A stretch of DNA of 15,980 nt. Source: Lysobacterales bacterium UBA5700 (GTDB taxonomy: Bacteria > Pseudomonadota > Gammaproteobacteria > Xanthomonadales > Xanthomonadaceae). Position numbers and translations under genes: made by a program. Where the stretch lies: NCBI GenBank assembly GCA_002420085.1, contig DIHI01000109.1:3518-19497 (forward strand), given 5' to 3'. Positions 14,550-15,980 of this stretch are shown in pieces. Each line of letters opens with the position of its first letter. Position 1 is the first letter of the stretch. The notes below the pieces were generated by a model that saw only the letters and a program-made list of their open reading frames with translations, made no database searches and was not told where the DNA came from.

Positions 14550-15286
14550 CGGTGGCCCCCGGTCAACACGGCCTGATAGCCGGCCGACAGCCGGGCAAAG
14601 CGCTCATCCAGCACACCCGCATCGAGATCGGGCCGCACCCTGGCCAGCGATCTGCGCAGACGTGCCAGTGTGGCCAAACACCAGCGCCCCGGTCTGGCCA
14701 TGATTCGGCCCCGATCGAAATCGATCACATGCACCTGTCCTGCTCCATCCATGAGGATATTGTGGGCGTTGAGGTCGGCGTGGAAAACCCGGCAGCGATG
14801 AAACTGCGCCAGGGCCGCTCCGATGGCCGGCCAGTCCGGCACATCCGGTGAAACCCGCAACTGATCGGCGAGCGAACGGGCCGACTCGATCCGCTCGACC
14901 AGGATCGCCGCACGATAGGCGATGCCGCGTCGCAGATAGCCCGCCGCCAGCGGCCTGGGCACTGGCAGACCGAGTTCGGACATTCGGCACAACAGGGCGA
15001 ACTCGCGCAGACTGCGCACCCGACGCTCGCCCAGGTACAGATAGCGGTCGGTGATCAGCCGCGCGACCAGACCGCCGCGTCGATACTGACGCAGCACGCC
15101 CCGCCCGAACTCGGCCTCGACGAACCAGGCACTGCCACGCCCCCCCGAGCCGACCACCACCGAACCGGGCCAGCGGCCGGGATCGAGTCGATCGAAATGA
15201 TCGATGTCGAGGCGCGTGCGGTCGCAGACCACCGCACCAACGCCGTCACGGCCGACGAATCGATGGTGTTGGCAGTGCGGGTTCAT
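14546..15286 (-). CDS. kdkA: 3-deoxy-D-manno-octulosonic acid (Kdo) kinase
   Basis: Inner-membrane-associated kinase of the KdkA/WaaP family that phosphorylates Kdo in the lipopolysaccharide inner core, as in Haemophilus, which carries a single phosphorylated Kdo. It has 246 residues, close to H. influenzae KdkA (241). Kinase motifs are HADLNAHNIL (169-178) with catalytic Asp171 and Asn176, and IDFDRGRI (188-195) with metal-binding Asp189. The segment LRQYRRGGLVARLITDRYLY (65-84) is strongly family-like. ATG 15286 is preferred over the in-frame 15349 because homology begins shortly after it, though the ribosome binding site is weak. It is the first gene of the coupled run leading into the metallo-hydrolase and moaACDE. 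Confidence 0.9.
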   Translation of the reverse strand: MNPHCQHHRFVGRDGVGAVVCDRTRLDIDHFDRLDPGRWPGSVVVGSGGRGSAWFVEAEFGRGVLRQYRRGGLVARLITDRYLYLGERRVRSLREFALLCRMSELGLPVPRPLAAGYLRRGIAYRAAILVERIESARSLADQLRVSPDVPDWPAIGAALAQFHRCRVFHADLNAHNILMDGAGQVHVIDFDRGRIMARPGRWCLATLARLRRSLARVRPDLDAGVLDERFARLSAGYQAVLTGGHR

Positions 15287-15465
15287 CTGGATCGAATCCA
15301 ACCTGGCCACGTCGGCAACATGGCCGGTCAGTGTATGCGAGCGATCCACCCCAGTGCGACCGAAATCGAGACGGCCGGAGCTCGACCTGCGCGTGAGTCC
15401 GACCGGACACCTGCCGGCGGCATCGGCACCCGGTCAGGTTCGCCGCCGCTGGCCGAGCGCGCGTC

Positions 15466-15870
15466 TCAGGCCCGCACTTCGCGATAGGGCCGGTAGCTCT
15501 TCTCTTCGACCAGGGCCGAGCCCAGGGCGACATTGATCTCGCGCTTGATCCGTGCCCGTTCGTCGTTCTCGAAATACACCGAGCGCGCCAGACGGATGAA
15601 GTCGGCATCGAATGCCTGGGCATGCTCCTTCTCGCGAATGGCATCCTCGATGTCCCAGAGCCGCTCGTTGACCTCACGCAGACGCCGCCGCAGTTCGCCG
15701 ATGTCGCGTGCCGAGGCTGGATGGGCGGCCCAGGTGGCGACCAGGGCGTCCAACTCGCGCCGGACATTGGCGCGCTTCTCGGGTTCGGCGATGCGCTCGG
15801 ACTTGATGGCGAGGATGGCAATCTTGTCGAGCAGTTCGCCGAACGAAACCGGAACCCGTATCTCGGACAT
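15466..15870 (-). CDS. DUF6165-like small protein of unknown function
   Basis: A 134-residue soluble, charged, mostly helical protein. The N-terminus with VSFGELLDKIAILAIKSERI (8-27), followed by a KRANVRREL segment, matches what I know as the DUF6165 family, often found among lipopolysaccharide or polysaccharide genes. The function is unknown. ATG 15870 fits the family start. Upstream the same frame stays open to the window edge without a further ATG, GTG or TTG, so a longer or fused protein cannot be excluded. The nearest downstream gene is kdkA, 179 bp away on the same strand; the gap holds no gene I can support. A shared envelope role is plausible from position only. Confidence 0.72.
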   Translation of the reverse strand: MSEIRVPVSFGELLDKIAILAIKSERIAEPEKRANVRRELDALVATWAAHPASARDIGELRRRLREVNERLWDIEDAIREKEHAQAFDADFIRLARSVYFENDERARIKREINVALGSALVEEKSYRPYREVRA

Positions 15871-15980
15871 GACGATCTCGGCACAGCGGTCGGGCCGAAC
15901 CTGACCGGCATCGGTCGCGATGACCGACGGCAGGACGGCGTGCAGGGGAATGCAACGGTTGGCGGAGAGGGTGGGATTCG

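Noticed and set aside
15287..15465. Possible promoter (minus-strand CATACA near 15335) before kdkA
   Set aside because: It has no -35 partner at suitable spacing and no extended -10; kdkA could equally be co-transcribed with the DUF6165-like gene.

Overview
The window is GC-rich chromosomal DNA, almost certainly from a gammaproteobacterium. The evidence is the gene set and order: a yajC-secD-secF operon converging on suhB, with suhB divergent from trmJ. That neighbourhood is familiar from Pseudomonas and relatives. A Kdo kinase (kdkA) of Gram-negative lipopolysaccharide synthesis fits the same group. Sixteen protein genes are supported. I see no tRNA, rRNA, CRISPR array, insertion sequence or phage gene, and nothing that looks horizontally acquired.

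Layout. At the left edge (126-749, +) is an ExoD-family membrane protein. Facing it is a two-gene unit on the minus strand: a PhnD-like periplasmic binding protein (3041-3982) whose stop overlaps the start of a HAMP-GGDEF-EAL c-di-GMP enzyme (861-3044) by 4 bp. After a roughly 350-bp gene-free stretch with short repeats come trmJ (4338-5195, -) and the divergent suhB (5317-6126, +). suhB converges on secF, which is the last gene of yajC-secD-secF (9565 down to 6299, -).

yajC is divergent from an AsmA-family gene (9776-11542, +). The space between them carries five 11-bp tandem repeats and a dyad. The AsmA gene runs 52 bp tail-to-tail into moaE. The rest is a tight minus-strand cluster read right to left: DUF6165-like protein, then after a 180-bp gap kdkA, metallo-beta-lactamase-fold hydrolase, moaA, moaC, moaD, moaE. 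From kdkA to moaE the genes abut or overlap by 4 bp, apart from a 4-bp gap between moaC and moaD.

How the genes work together. YajC/SecD/SecF assist Sec translocation. TrmJ (tRNA 2'-O-methylation) and SuhB (inositol-phosphatase fold, rRNA transcription and processing factor) belong to RNA metabolism. MoaA and MoaC make cyclic pyranopterin monophosphate, and MoaD/MoaE convert it to molybdopterin. KdkA phosphorylates Kdo in the lipopolysaccharide inner core, while ExoD and AsmA-family proteins are envelope-associated.

The two arrangements most worth attention are the binding-protein plus c-di-GMP-enzyme pair, which has no ABC transporter beside it and looks like a periplasmic ligand-sensing module, and the fusion of an LPS kinase and an unassigned metallo-hydrolase into the molybdenum-cofactor operon. 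The very long open frames antisense to real genes are by-products of the base composition.
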